In this document: positions 36,813-49,613 of the stretch, piece by piece | How positions within the stretch are numbered: position 1 is the stretch's first letter | Layout: the number at the start of each line of letters is the position of its first letter | Source of the DNA: Ceratothoa steindachneri | Taxonomy: Eukaryota > Arthropoda > Malacostraca > Isopoda > Cymothoidae | DNA: 64,000 nucleotides | Direction: 5' to 3' | NCBI GenBank assembly: GCA_963969495.1 | Contig: OZ018321.1 | Span: 71,118,286 to 71,182,285 of the forward strand | Translations under genes and position numbers: made by a program | Notes under the pieces: model-generated | Database searches by the model: none | The model's input: the letters and a program-made list of their open reading frames with translations, nothing else | Told to the model about the DNA's origin: nothing

Positions 36813-37155
36813 TATTATTTAAGGGGTGTCAGGTGTGGGGTTAAGTCAGAAGAACCCAAATTTAAGATTAGAGTAAAAAGCCCTTACCCATAACAAATAT
36901 TCGCCAAACCGTTCGAGTAAAATTTAAATAACGAGACTTCAAACAAGTCTTAAAGATTCAGTGAAGTTTAGTTAAGAAGGTAGGAATTATAACTCAACGA
37001 AGAGTGTTGTGTAGTGTGCTGTCTTGTTTTTGTATAGAAATAATCCAATCAAGAGGTTTAGAGAAAGGTAAGGTTAGGATAATAAAAGCTAAGGGACTTT
37101 AATTTGCATACGTAACGTTCGTTACAGTGGTGAGGTTTCGACGAACATAGCCAAT
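36813..37155 (+). other. Leader between 5' LTR and gag, with a PBS-like site
   Basis: TGGTGAGGTTTCGACGAAC at 37128-37146 follows GTTACAG and resembles the tRNA-Trp-type primer binding sites (TGGTGACCCCGACG) of some Gypsy elements. It lies just before the gag ATG at 37156. It is 315 bases from the LTR end, whereas primer sites normally abut the LTR. The rest of the leader shows nothing else. Confidence 0.5.
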
Positions 37156-38115
37156 ATGTCTTCGTTTGAATTATTTGTTAAAGGTCAAACCCTTGGACTA
37201 AAGGACAAAGAACTTCTTTTATACGTCCAAGATAAAGAAAGGACGGAAAGGGAAATAAGAAGAGAAAAGACGAAAATGGAAGCTGATGAAAGAAGAGAAA
37301 AGACGGAAATGGAAGCTGATGAAAGAGAAAAGATAAGAGAGCATTAAGCAAGGACCAAGTGGAAGTGCATTCCGTGGGGTCCAGGACTGAGACATCACAG
37401 GTTCCAACTTTGAAGCGGCCAGCGTACAAGGACAAAGACGACCTATATGCGTAACTCTCGCACTTCGAAAAAATATTTCAAGTGAATCACTGGGATATCG
37501 AGACAGACGGTATCGCCAGATTACTCCCCCTTCTCAGTACTCGAGTAAGAGACATATTCGTGTCTCTACCATCTGATGCGACGATAGACTATTCTACCCT
37601 AAAAGCAGAACTACTGGAAGCGATTAACCTCAATCCTGAAGAGTATAGGATAAAATTTAGGCAGGCTAGGATTTAGCCAGGACAAACTTACCGACAATTT
37701 GGTTTTATGCTCAGGAGACACCTCCAATTTTGGTTAGAGTCAGCTCGAGTAAAAAATGATTTTGACTCACTCATCGACTTCATATTGAAGAACCAGCTAT
37801 TAAGCACGCTGCCTCCAGAATTAAGGGCCTTTGTCAAGGACAGGAGAGCAGATTCCTTCGATGAGTGTGTGTCAGAAGCCGACTTGCCTTCATCAAACCA
37901 TAGGTTATATCCTAGAGAGTGTAGTAAAAACAAGTCCTCGTCCCCCAAGAAAGGTGCTATCATCAGAAACCCTTTTCGCCAAAAGAAGAGGATTATCCTC
38001 ATATACCCCCGCAAAATATCTCCCCTAAATTTGTCAGGAACGCCGTAAATCCCAGAAACCCCATAACTTGCTATAGTTGTGGCATCCAAGGCCACCTTAG
38101 CTACAATTGCCCCCA
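37156..38115 (+). pseudogene. Gypsy gag relic with CCHC zinc knuckle
   Basis: Begins MSSFELFVKGQTLGLKDKEL followed by a charged coiled-coil-like stretch of repeated KTEMEADERRE units ending in a stop. Other frames continue the capsid-like region: ARLLPLLSTRVRDIF, SDATIDYSTLKAELLEAI, LNPEEYRIKFRQARI, FGFMLRRHLQFWLE, DFILKNQLLSTLPPELRAFV. A CCHC knuckle CYSCGIQGHLSYNC lies at 38069-38110. This is the gag layout of animal Gypsy elements, which packages RNA in virus-like particles. Three or more frameshifts break it. Confidence 0.85.
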
Positions 38116-38161
38116 AAACTCAAGGCTTAAGTCGCCCTCGAACCAACAGCTACATAACCTG

Positions 38162-38690
38162 ATGGCAACGTTGGAATCAGAACAACCTTCAAATCCCTTA
38201 CCTCCTTTGACCACAGCGGATTCCCTTGAACAGCAGGTGAATTTTGTATACAGCAAAAATTCTCCCGAAGGATTAAAATTCGAGACTGGGGCCGTAAATG
38301 GTCGCCGAGTCTCAACCGTGTTCCGCGATACGGGGTGTACCTGTATCGTTGTGTCAAACCAATTGCTTCCCCCTATCACCCCCCAGCACCAGAAGTTCGT
38401 GGTCGTCCAGGATTTCCTGGGTAGACCTACTAAGTTCCCTGTCGTCCGATTCCACATACAGTCGAAATATTTTTTCTGGCTGGACCGACGTAGTAGCTGC
38501 GCCTATTAAATTCTGTTCTGTATTAATAGGCCAGAGCGCGCAGCTCTCCCCAAATCCGATAGCTCAATTAGTAGTTACCCGGATACCCGCGAATGAGAGA
38601 CACCCGGTTTCGACCCATTCGTTTTCGTCCGAGAAACATGTGGACGAAGGGATATTTTCACGATTCTTCAAGACTGCGACGGATGTTGTC
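38162..38690 (+). pseudogene. Gypsy aspartic protease relic
   Basis: The frame 38162-38509 contains VNGRRVSTVFRDTGCTCIVV, with the DTG-type catalytic triplet (DTGC), and FLGRPTKFPVVRFHIQSKYF. Then the frame shifts into SGWTDVVAAPIKFCSVLIG (read in the 38298-39194 frame), the flap and C-terminal part seen in relatives, and PIAQLVVTRIPANE. One active-site Asp remains; the protein works as a dimer. The frame runs on into the region that belongs at least partly to the inserted CR1. Confidence 0.8.
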
Positions 38691-39196
38691 CTAGCCCTCC
38701 CACCCCCTGAGGGAAAGGTAGCGAAGAAGGGGAATGAAGAAGAAGAAAGAAGAATAAATACAAGAAGAGTAATACATACGCCTAATAAGCAAGCTGTAGC
38801 AAAACAAGTTCCTCCTGATCACAAAACTATCAAAGAAACTTTTCAAGAAAAAGTTCTGACTGAGAAATCTTCGCAGGATCAAAATAAAGGTGCAGAATCG
38901 CTGCCGGAGCAAAACCCCGAAAATAAAAATTCTCAGAATACAAAGATGGTGACCGAAAACTCAAGGTCAAATGCAGTGATTGAAACGGGAGTTCCAAGCG
39001 ACTTTCAAGAAAATGACGGTTCTAAAGAGAGTTTAATGAAAGAAGAAATGAACGAAGAATGTCGAAAAGATCAATCTCCTTTCCCTGATGTAGATCCACC
39101 CAATTGCCTAGAAGAAAAGTCAAGAGTAAATAGGCAAATAACGATTAAAAGAGAAGGAGAAGCAAGAAGATGTGTAGGTGTGAATGATGTGTAGGA
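38691..39196 (+). other. Charged linker region, Gypsy/CR1 junction unresolved
   Basis: Open frame rich in Lys, Glu, Asn and Gln, continuous with the protease frame and ending at RRCVGVNDV-stop (39192). GVNDV matches the GxND block of the esterase-like CR1 ORF1, so the CR1 begins before this point. The exact 5' junction lies somewhere between about 38690 and 39170. Confidence 0.45.
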
Positions 39197-39532
39197 GTGA
39201 ATGATGTGAAGAAAGTGGGTGCATGTGAGTTACGTGAGAGGTACAAGAGGTTGATTGAAAAGGTGAAAGAAAGTAGAATGAAAGGTGTTGTGACAGGTGT
39301 GCTTCCAAGAATGGATGTTGGGGTAGAATGGATGTCTCGTGCAATTGGGCTGAATGATTATGTGAGGAGGATGTGTGAGATGGAAGGTGTCATGTTTGTG
39401 GAAGTGTGGGATAGGTTTGTTGGAATGAAAGAAATGTATGCGATGGATGGACTGCATTTGAGTAGGAGGATGGTAGATGTGTTGTGGGAGGAGTATGATC
39501 GTGTTATTAGGTCTTTGCGGGCGGGAAACTAG
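39197..39532 (+). pseudogene. CR1 ORF1, SGNH-esterase-like C-terminal part
   Basis: 111 codons: NDVKKVGACELRERYKRLIE, then VVTGVLPRMDVG, GLNDYVRRMCEMEGVMFVEV, and AMDGLHLSRRMVDVL, with the D-x-x-H pair of SGNH hydrolases. The GxND block is split by a small duplication (GTGAATGATGTG repeated at about 39178 and 39197) with a stop between. CR1 ORF1 proteins bind RNA/lipid and help retrotransposition; the upstream Ser block is not readable. The N-terminal part is missing or lies in the charged linker. Confidence 0.7.
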
Positions 39533-39555
39533 ATACTAATAGTGGTCAGGGAATT

Positions 39556-42222
39556 ATGAAAGGACATTATAGTACTGAAAGTAGAATGGACTTGGCAGAT
39601 AACAGAAATAGGTTCCAAGGCGATAGAGGTGAGGTCATTCAAGTTTCAAGAGGTGCTTCAGGGATAGGGGGGTTAAATTGTTTCTATACAAATGCTCGTA
39701 GTCTTAGAAACAAGAAGGATGAGCTATTTAGTTATATTAGCAATGAGGATATAGATATATTATGCATTACTGAATCATGGGTTAATGAAATAGAATTTAG
39801 TGACACTATAAGTGAATTTGATTTTCAGGGCTATTATATGTACATTAGTCAAAGGACAGGTAGGATTGGTGGAGGAATAATTATCTATATAAAAAACAAC
39901 ATTGTTTCAAGTTTAAATACTTCAATAAATCAGGATGGAGTTGAGTCACTTTGGATAGATATTAGGTTCAGTAAAAATAGAATGGTGCATTTGGGAGCTT
40001 TTTACAGGCCACCTGGGCAGACTGATGATATAGATGAACTAATGATAAGGGAAATAAGTAAGGGATGTGAAACAGATGCAGTTATTATTGGGGACTTCAA
40101 CTTAAACTCTGTGGACTGGGAAAATATGATAGATAGGGATAGAACAAGTGGCAGGTTCATAGAATGCTTTGAGGATAATTTTTTGAATCAATTTGTTAAT
40201 GAGCCAACGAGGGGGGACAATATATTAGATTTAGTACTTTCTAACAGTGATCATTTAGTTCAAGAATTGACTGTTGGGGAAGCATTGGGAAATAGTGACC
40301 ATCAGATAGTTCGTTTTAACTTGGGAATTGAGAAGGGTAAAATAACTGAGAATGCTGAAAAAGTTCCAAATTTTCATAAGGGAGATTATGTAAAACTTCG
40401 AAGCTTGCTAAATTTGGTAGACTGGGATATAGAATTCAGAGGTAAAGATGCTTATGGGATGTGGGATACTTTCAAGCATATAATAAATGTAGTCCAAGAA
40501 CAATGTATCCCAAAGAAGGCCATTAGGAACAAAAGTAGGAAACCATTATGGTGGAATCAGGAGATAGCTAGAAAAATTTCAGAGAAGAAAAGGGCATACA
40601 AAAAATTACAGGTAGAAAATAATATTCAAAATTTAAGTGATTATAGAATGGCTAGGAATGAGTTAAATAAGATTATAAAGAAGAACAAAAGGGTGTCATA
40701 AATTAAATTAGCTCAGGATAGCAACAAAGATCCTAGAAAGTTCTTTAGTTACTATAAAACTAATAACAAGTCCGGCAGAGTTAAAATAGGACCTATCAAA
40801 TATGAAGGGTTTGTGAGAGAAACTGATGAGGAAATAGTTGAGGTACTAAATGGTCATTTTGCATCAGTATTTACAAAAGAGAAACTAAATAGTCCTATGT
40901 ATAGTACTCATAGGTCAGGAAAAGAGGTGTTTACTAACATTTGTGTGGATCGGAGGATGATAAAAGGACTAATAGGTGATTTAGATACTACCAAGGCCTC
41001 CGGACCTGATAATATTCATTCTAGGATACTTAAAGAAGGGGTAGAAAGTATCTCAATAGCTCTGGACAAGTTATATACTAGGTCATTGGAATATGGAGAA
41101 ATACCCGATGATTGGAAGAGAGCGAATGTAGTCCCCATTTTCAAGAAGGGTAGTAAAGAGGAGCAAAATAACTTTAGACCGGTTAGCCTAACTCCTGTAG
41201 TCTGTAAAATTCTTGAGAAAATAGTTAAAAAAGAGATTTGCCAACATCTAGAGAGGGAGGGGTTAATCAGCGATGCTCAGCATGGGTTCAGATCAGGTAG
41301 ATCATGTTTGACTAACTTACTAGACTTTCTGGAGTTTGTAACAGATCAAGTAGATAAGGGAGAGAATGTAGATATAATTTACTTATATTTTAGTAAAGCA
41401 TTTGATAAGGTACCACACAGGAGACTAGTTCATAAATTAATAATGATTGTGATATGTGGGGGGGTTTCAAATTGGATAGCTGAGTGGCTGAAAGACAGGA
41501 AGCAAAGGGTAGTGCTAAATGGTGTAAAGTCAGAGTGGAGGGATGTTATCAGTGGGGTTCCTCAGGGATCAGTTCTCGGTCCATTATTATTTGTCATCTA
41601 TATAAACGATCTTGGGAAGGCAGTTAATAATAAAGTGTCAATTTTTGCGGATGATACCAAATTAGCAGCTGTATTTAAAGATATTGATGATAATTTTAAA
41701 GTGCAGGGGGACTTAAATAAATTGTTATCCTGGGCACATAAGTGGCACATGACTTTCAACCTTGATAAGTGCAAAGTTATTAACATGGGAAAAGATAATA
41801 GAGAATTTAACTATGAAATGGATGGGCATTGGCTGAGCTTAATAGAGGATGAGAAAGATCTAAGAGTAGTAATAGATAAGTCATTAAGGTTTTCTAAGCA
41901 GTGTATTGAAGCAAGAAATAGGGCAAATAGAGTGCTGGGTTTTATTAAGAGAAATGTCAGTTACAAAAGTAAGGAGGTTATTCTTAAACTCTATAACTCT
42001 TATGTTAGGCCACATCTAGAGTACTGTATACAGGCATGGTCCCCACATTTTAGACACGATATTAACCTTCTTGAGTCAGTGCAACGGAGGGCAACAAAGA
42101 TTATTCCTTCCCTGAGGCACCTTGAATATGAAGATAGACTGAGGGTATTAAATATGTTCTCGTTCAAAAGGAGGTGTGTGAGAGAGGATATGATTGAGCT
42201 CTTTAAATTTTTTCCGGGATAG
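39556..42222 (+). pseudogene. CR1 ORF2: apurinic-type endonuclease and reverse transcriptase
   Basis: Endonuclease (39556-40698): FYTNARSLRNKKDEL, CITESWVNE, VESLWIDIRF, GAFYRPPG, IIGDFNLNSVDWE and GNSDHQIVRF hold the catalytic N, E, D-x-N and SDH residues. One TAA at 40699 follows RVS; the same frame continues to 42222. RT: DTTKASGPDNI, WKRANVVPIFKKG, FRPVSLTP, QHGFRSGRSC, motif A YLYFSKAFDKVPHRR (the first Asp is Tyr), GVPQGSVLGPLLFVIYINDL and the FADDTKLAA catalytic box. NLDKCKV and RPHLEYCIQAWSPHFRHD then LLESVQRRATK follow. The motif A change and the stop make it inactive. It ends at a frameshift near 42220, and the C-terminus continues at 42228. Confidence 0.9.
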
Positions 42223-42227
42223 ATAAA

Positions 42228-42458
42228 TTGGATGTTAGCAAGTTTTTTGAGTTAGATGATGGAAATCGGACTAGAGGTCACCACTTGAAAATTAAAAAGC
42301 AAGGGTGTAGGTTGGATTTAAGAAAATATTTTTTCACCAATAGAGTGGTAGACTTCTGGAACAAATTCCCGCGGAGGGTAGTAGGTAGTCCAAATTTAAA
42401 TGTATTTAAGAGTAGGTTTGATGAGTTTATGGGGAGGGAAGGTTGTGATGGTTCCTAA
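42228..42458 (+). pseudogene. CR1 ORF2 C-terminal tail after a frameshift
   Basis: DVSKFFELDDGNRTRGHHLK, YFFTNRVVDFWNKFPRRVV, NVFKSRFDEFMGREG: the usual CR1/L2 C-terminal region, one frame off from the preceding RT. Ends at TAA 42456-42458. Confidence 0.85.
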
Positions 42459-42680
42459 GTTTTGTATATATTAATATTGTTTGTATATATCTATAGCTGC
42501 ATGATTTAGTTCTTGACAAGCCTTGATTGGTGATACCCTTGTTTCTGGATGCAATCCTCTGGATGTAGTTTTCCTAAGAGTTTGGGTGCCTTGAAAAAGA
42601 GGCCGCTTGACTCGGATGACCTATGATGAGCCCTTGTGGCTTTTGTCATCCGTGTAATTATGTTATGTTATGTTATGTTG
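42459..42680 (+). other. CR1 3' UTR and TATGT tail
   Basis: Contains CCCTTGTGGCTTTTG and ATCCGTGTAATTATG, also found at the end of the copy at 60775, then four to five TATGT units. This marks the 3' insertion boundary. Confidence 0.75.
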
Positions 42681-43041
42681 TTGGAAGAGGCTAGCCTCCT
42701 ATTCTGATCACGTGTACGTGACTACCCCTACACGGGAAGGACCATTACATGCACGTAGCGCCGTCTCAAAGCGTCCCTGCGAACGCGTTCGCACGATGGG
42801 AACATCTAAATACTACTTCGCTGATGAGGCCATCTCTGAGCTAGGAGCCAAAATTGGGAAAAACGGTTTATCTACAAGAAAGAATCGGGTAGACGCCATA
42901 ATAAAGATGCCGCTACCTCGAACCAAAAAACAAGTTCGTTCGTTCGTAGGAACCGCCCCATGCTACCGCAAATTCATTCGACATATGTTATGCCAGTCGA
43001 AAACTCACAATGTAAAACAGCATATGCGACTGGAGTACTGA
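42681..43041 (+). pseudogene. Gypsy RT C-terminal remnant
   Basis: Reads DEAISELGAKIGKNGLSTRK, RVDAIIKMPLPRTKKQVRSF and VGTAPCYRKFIRH. This is the RT thumb to RNase H connection of Gypsy elements (FLGHxIxxxG, PxPxxxKQLRSFLGxxxYYRxFI). The RT palm is missing upstream and RNase H and integrase downstream, so the pol gene was largely deleted in addition to the CR1 insertion. Confidence 0.85.
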
Positions 43042-43369
43042 AAGCATTAGCCATAATGTAATACCAGGTTAACATAGTTTACCTACGGTAATTTTTTTTT
43101 GTGTGTAGATAGAATTTTATCGTTTGGTTTATTTTGTACGTATAAGTGTATCCATAATGTTGTAGTTTCTTTGGGGTATTTCGTAGAATCAGTTACGATA
43201 AGTGTTAATTAGGCGCATGGAGGACATAATTCAATCAATAAGAGTGATGTGAGGGGAGCGTTCCCACTATCGGTCGAGTAGCTTTTTGTACGGATGTTTT
43301 AGGAGGACTTGTTATGTAGAGCACAGGCAATTCCTCTCCCCCGATAGGATCATCTTAAGGGTGGAGGAA
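43042..43369 (+). other. Gypsy 3' non-coding region with polypurine tract
   Basis: AAGGGTGGAGGAA at 43357-43369 directly precedes the 3' LTR and fits the second-strand primer. The rest of the stretch has no visible coding. Confidence 0.7.
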
Positions 43370-44782
43370 TGTAGAGGTATAATATGAAATTAGTATATAT
43401 ATATATTTATATATTCTAAGGAAATAATAACTAAAGACATCTGGGTTTAGCTGTGCCCCTTCGATGTTCTCCGGTAACATAGGAAAACGGGCAAAAGCGT
43501 AAGTGATACGAGACTAATTCCTGACCTCAGCTCAAAAGGCAGGCACTTCGAGGGTGTACTTATAAACAAACCATTCAAAAGTGCATCCCGCCGATCTCGT
43601 ATTACCCCCTCCCCGAGCCACCAGACGCAAAAGGGCGGCAGACCAACCCGAGTTCCCACCTTGCGAGCCCCCCCCCCTTCATCCAACTCCCCACCCACCT
43701 CAGCGAAAGTAAGTTGGGTATATAACCTGAGGACCCGTGTAAACACGGCTTTTTGTGTTCATTCCCACCGAAGAGACAAGAAAGTCACCGGTTGACAGAA
43801 GATTTTTCGAGTTCGACAAGAAGACTCAAAAATTACCGGTACAAAGTTATTGCAAGTTAAGGAGAAGTTGCAGTCCTTGTACAATACCAGATTGTACCAA
43901 GGAAGCTGGACGCCGTTCGAGCCCCAAGATTAGTAAGTATCAACCTACACAGATTGAGGACTCCAAATCTGATTCTATCTGAGTTTGACAACTCCAAACT
44001 AGATACATTTCTCATCCAAAATCGAAATTATATAAGCGAGACCCAAATCGCTAGAAAAGAATATAAACATATCTCAAGATTAGAAACCTTTTCAAGGTCA
44101 TAAACGTACGAGAACCAACCCGACTCATCGGCGTCTTTGTTTTGATTCTCTTACGCCAACTCGAAATTCCGTGCGACGTCACTTATCCCCCTTTAGTCCG
44201 GAGTAGCGCCATCTTGGGGAGCAAACTGCAAACTACTCAAGCTACGCCTATCAGGAACAATAATCCCTGACGATATTCTAACTTGAAACTGGTATTAATC
44301 CCCATTACCGTATGTAAGTAAAGAATAATTCTGTTATTTATGTCCCCGTGCATAAAAATTAGTTTAGCGGATGTCTGGCCAAAGACAACGCTATTAACTT
44401 AAAAATTGTTCCCCCGTAAAATTTTATCTCTACTCGAGCCTCGAGAGCTAGCCCTGTAATCCCATTTTCTTTTTATACGTGTATTAGATCTGTGTGTTTT
44501 AATGTTATTTAGTGAGGTGGGTTATGTTTATTAAAGTCTAATTTTCTTTAGTAAATGCACTGTTTTAATTATCATCTAACGATTTGAAGTGGCAATATTT
44601 AATAAGGTTAAGAAAGAAACCCAGTTTATTCATTCACTAGAATAAAAATCAAGTTTAGCACTCTTAGAGCCTGATCCTCAAGCGATCTCCGAGGCACGAA
44701 CTTACGCCTCAATTTAAAGTTATTTGGTTTATTAAAAGCTAATAAAACAAATAAATATATATTAGCTCGGCATTCTACGACA
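43370..44782 (+). repeat. 3' LTR of the Gypsy-type element
   Basis: Starts TGTAGAGGTATAATATG, ends GGCATTCTACGACA, and is followed by the TSD GTGAC. TATATAA at about 43719. The 75-codon ORF at 43755-43982 lies wholly in the LTR and is not a gene that I recognise. Confidence 0.92.
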
Positions 44783-44787
44783 GTGAC

Positions 44788-44975
44788 TTAATGAAATTTT
44801 TAGTTTGAATTAAGTAATCTTTCCTAAATTGCACCATTCACTTTTATTATTTTATCAAACTCGAAATTCTAACCCCATATCTTCTTGTTTTTAGTCCCGA
44901 TGATGACGTTAAGTCCTCGAAACGTTCACATAAAGATAAATAAAGAAGATTATTACAATAGCGTGCTTGTTTTTC
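44788..44975 (+). other. Penelope-like 3' tail (element D) with hammerhead-like motif
   Basis: CCGATGA (44897-44903), GAC-GTTAA-GTC (44905-44915) and GAAAC (44919-44923) resemble the hammerhead layout of tail A, with one core base changed (C for U). AAAGATAAATAAAG and then CA/TA repeats follow as in the other Penelope-like tails. No endonuclease frame remains. Confidence 0.45.
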
Positions 44976-44989
44976 ACACACACACACAT

Positions 44990-45067
<78 letters not shown>
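44976..45067. repeat. (CA)n(TA)n compound microsatellite
   Basis: About 14 CA units with one TA interruption, then about 32 TA units. Confidence 0.97.
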
Positions 45068-45072
<5 letters not shown>

Positions 45073-45104
45073 GAATAACTCACAAAGTGGCACGTGAGGT
45101 TCAC

Positions 45105-45255
45105 AATGAATGCAATGTCGCGCATGAAAAATGAAAAAAGTGCTTCCAAGTACTCTTCGAACTTTATTTAGTTAATTGAGAATCAACTAAATAAAGTTCG
45201 AAAGGTCTTGGAAGCACCTTTAACATTTTTCCAGCGGGACATTGCATAATTCAAA
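45105..45255. repeat. Imperfect palindrome (arms about 70 bp)
   Basis: The left arm includes GAATGCAATGTCGCGC, AGTGCTTCCAAG and TCGAACTTTATTTAGTT. The right arm repeats these inverted (AACTAAATAAAGTTCGA, CTTGGAAGCAC, GGGACATTGCAT) across a short centre near 45177. The inner 36 bases match nearly perfectly. Confidence 0.85.
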
Positions 45256-49401
<4,146 letters not shown>

Positions 49402-49560
49402 ATAACTGGCTTGGGCACTGGAAAGAGATAGACCACGAAGAAATCAATGGCACCATCTGCCACGATTTTTCCCGACTGTGGAGTAATAGAGTTCATCTTC
49501 AAACCTCCACGGTAGTTGAAGTTACCACCAGGCAGTGTATTCAATGATAAAGGAGACCAT
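49402..49560 (-). CDS. Candidate host-gene exon, unrecognised protein
   Basis: Within a minus-strand open frame (49613-49398) the residues LPGGNFNYRGGLKMNSITPQ, SGKIVADGAIDFFVVYLF and PVPKPV look protein-like and differ from any mobile element seen here. At its end the frame reaches GTTAT|GTAAGTTC, a perfect GTAAGT splice donor (49396-49401). The frame has no ATG. I could not find a convincing acceptor, so the left boundary is approximate. GC content rises over the frame relative to its AT-rich flanks. No neighbouring exon was recognised in 46-52.5 kb. It may be a chance ORF. Confidence 0.28.
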
Positions 49561-49613
49561 AAAGAAAATGTTACCAAAAATCGAGATGCAAAGTAGATTA
49601 TTGTAGAGGACAA

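Larger units (their letters stand above)
39170..42680 (+). mobile_element. CR1-clade non-LTR retrotransposon nested in the Gypsy element
   Basis: Contains the C-terminal part of an SGNH-esterase-like ORF1, an almost open ORF2 (endonuclease and RT) and a 3' end of short tandem TATGT units (42657-42680). Gypsy-like sequence resumes afterwards with a frame leading into RT. CR1 elements end in short microsatellite tails and are often 5'-truncated, as here. Only one stop and one frameshift lie in ORF2, so this is the youngest coding element in the window. A relative with an internal deletion is at 59809-60775. Confidence 0.88.
35389..44782 (+). mobile_element. Gypsy-type LTR retrotransposon with nested CR1 (TSD GTGAC)
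   Basis: Two LTRs of about 1.4 kb (35389-36812 and 43370-44782) in direct orientation are flanked by GTGAC (35384-35388 and 44783-44787). Between them lie a leader, a gag relic with zinc knuckle, an aspartic protease and a short RT remnant. A polypurine tract precedes the 3' LTR. RNase H and integrase are deleted, and a CR1 element occupies about 4 kb. Order gag-protease-RT and residue similarities point to Gypsy/Ty3. The element cannot move on its own. Confidence 0.93.

Noticed and set aside
39197..39532. Stand-alone host esterase gene
   Set aside because: It lies directly before CR1 ORF2 in the same orientation and matches the esterase-like end of CR1 ORF1.
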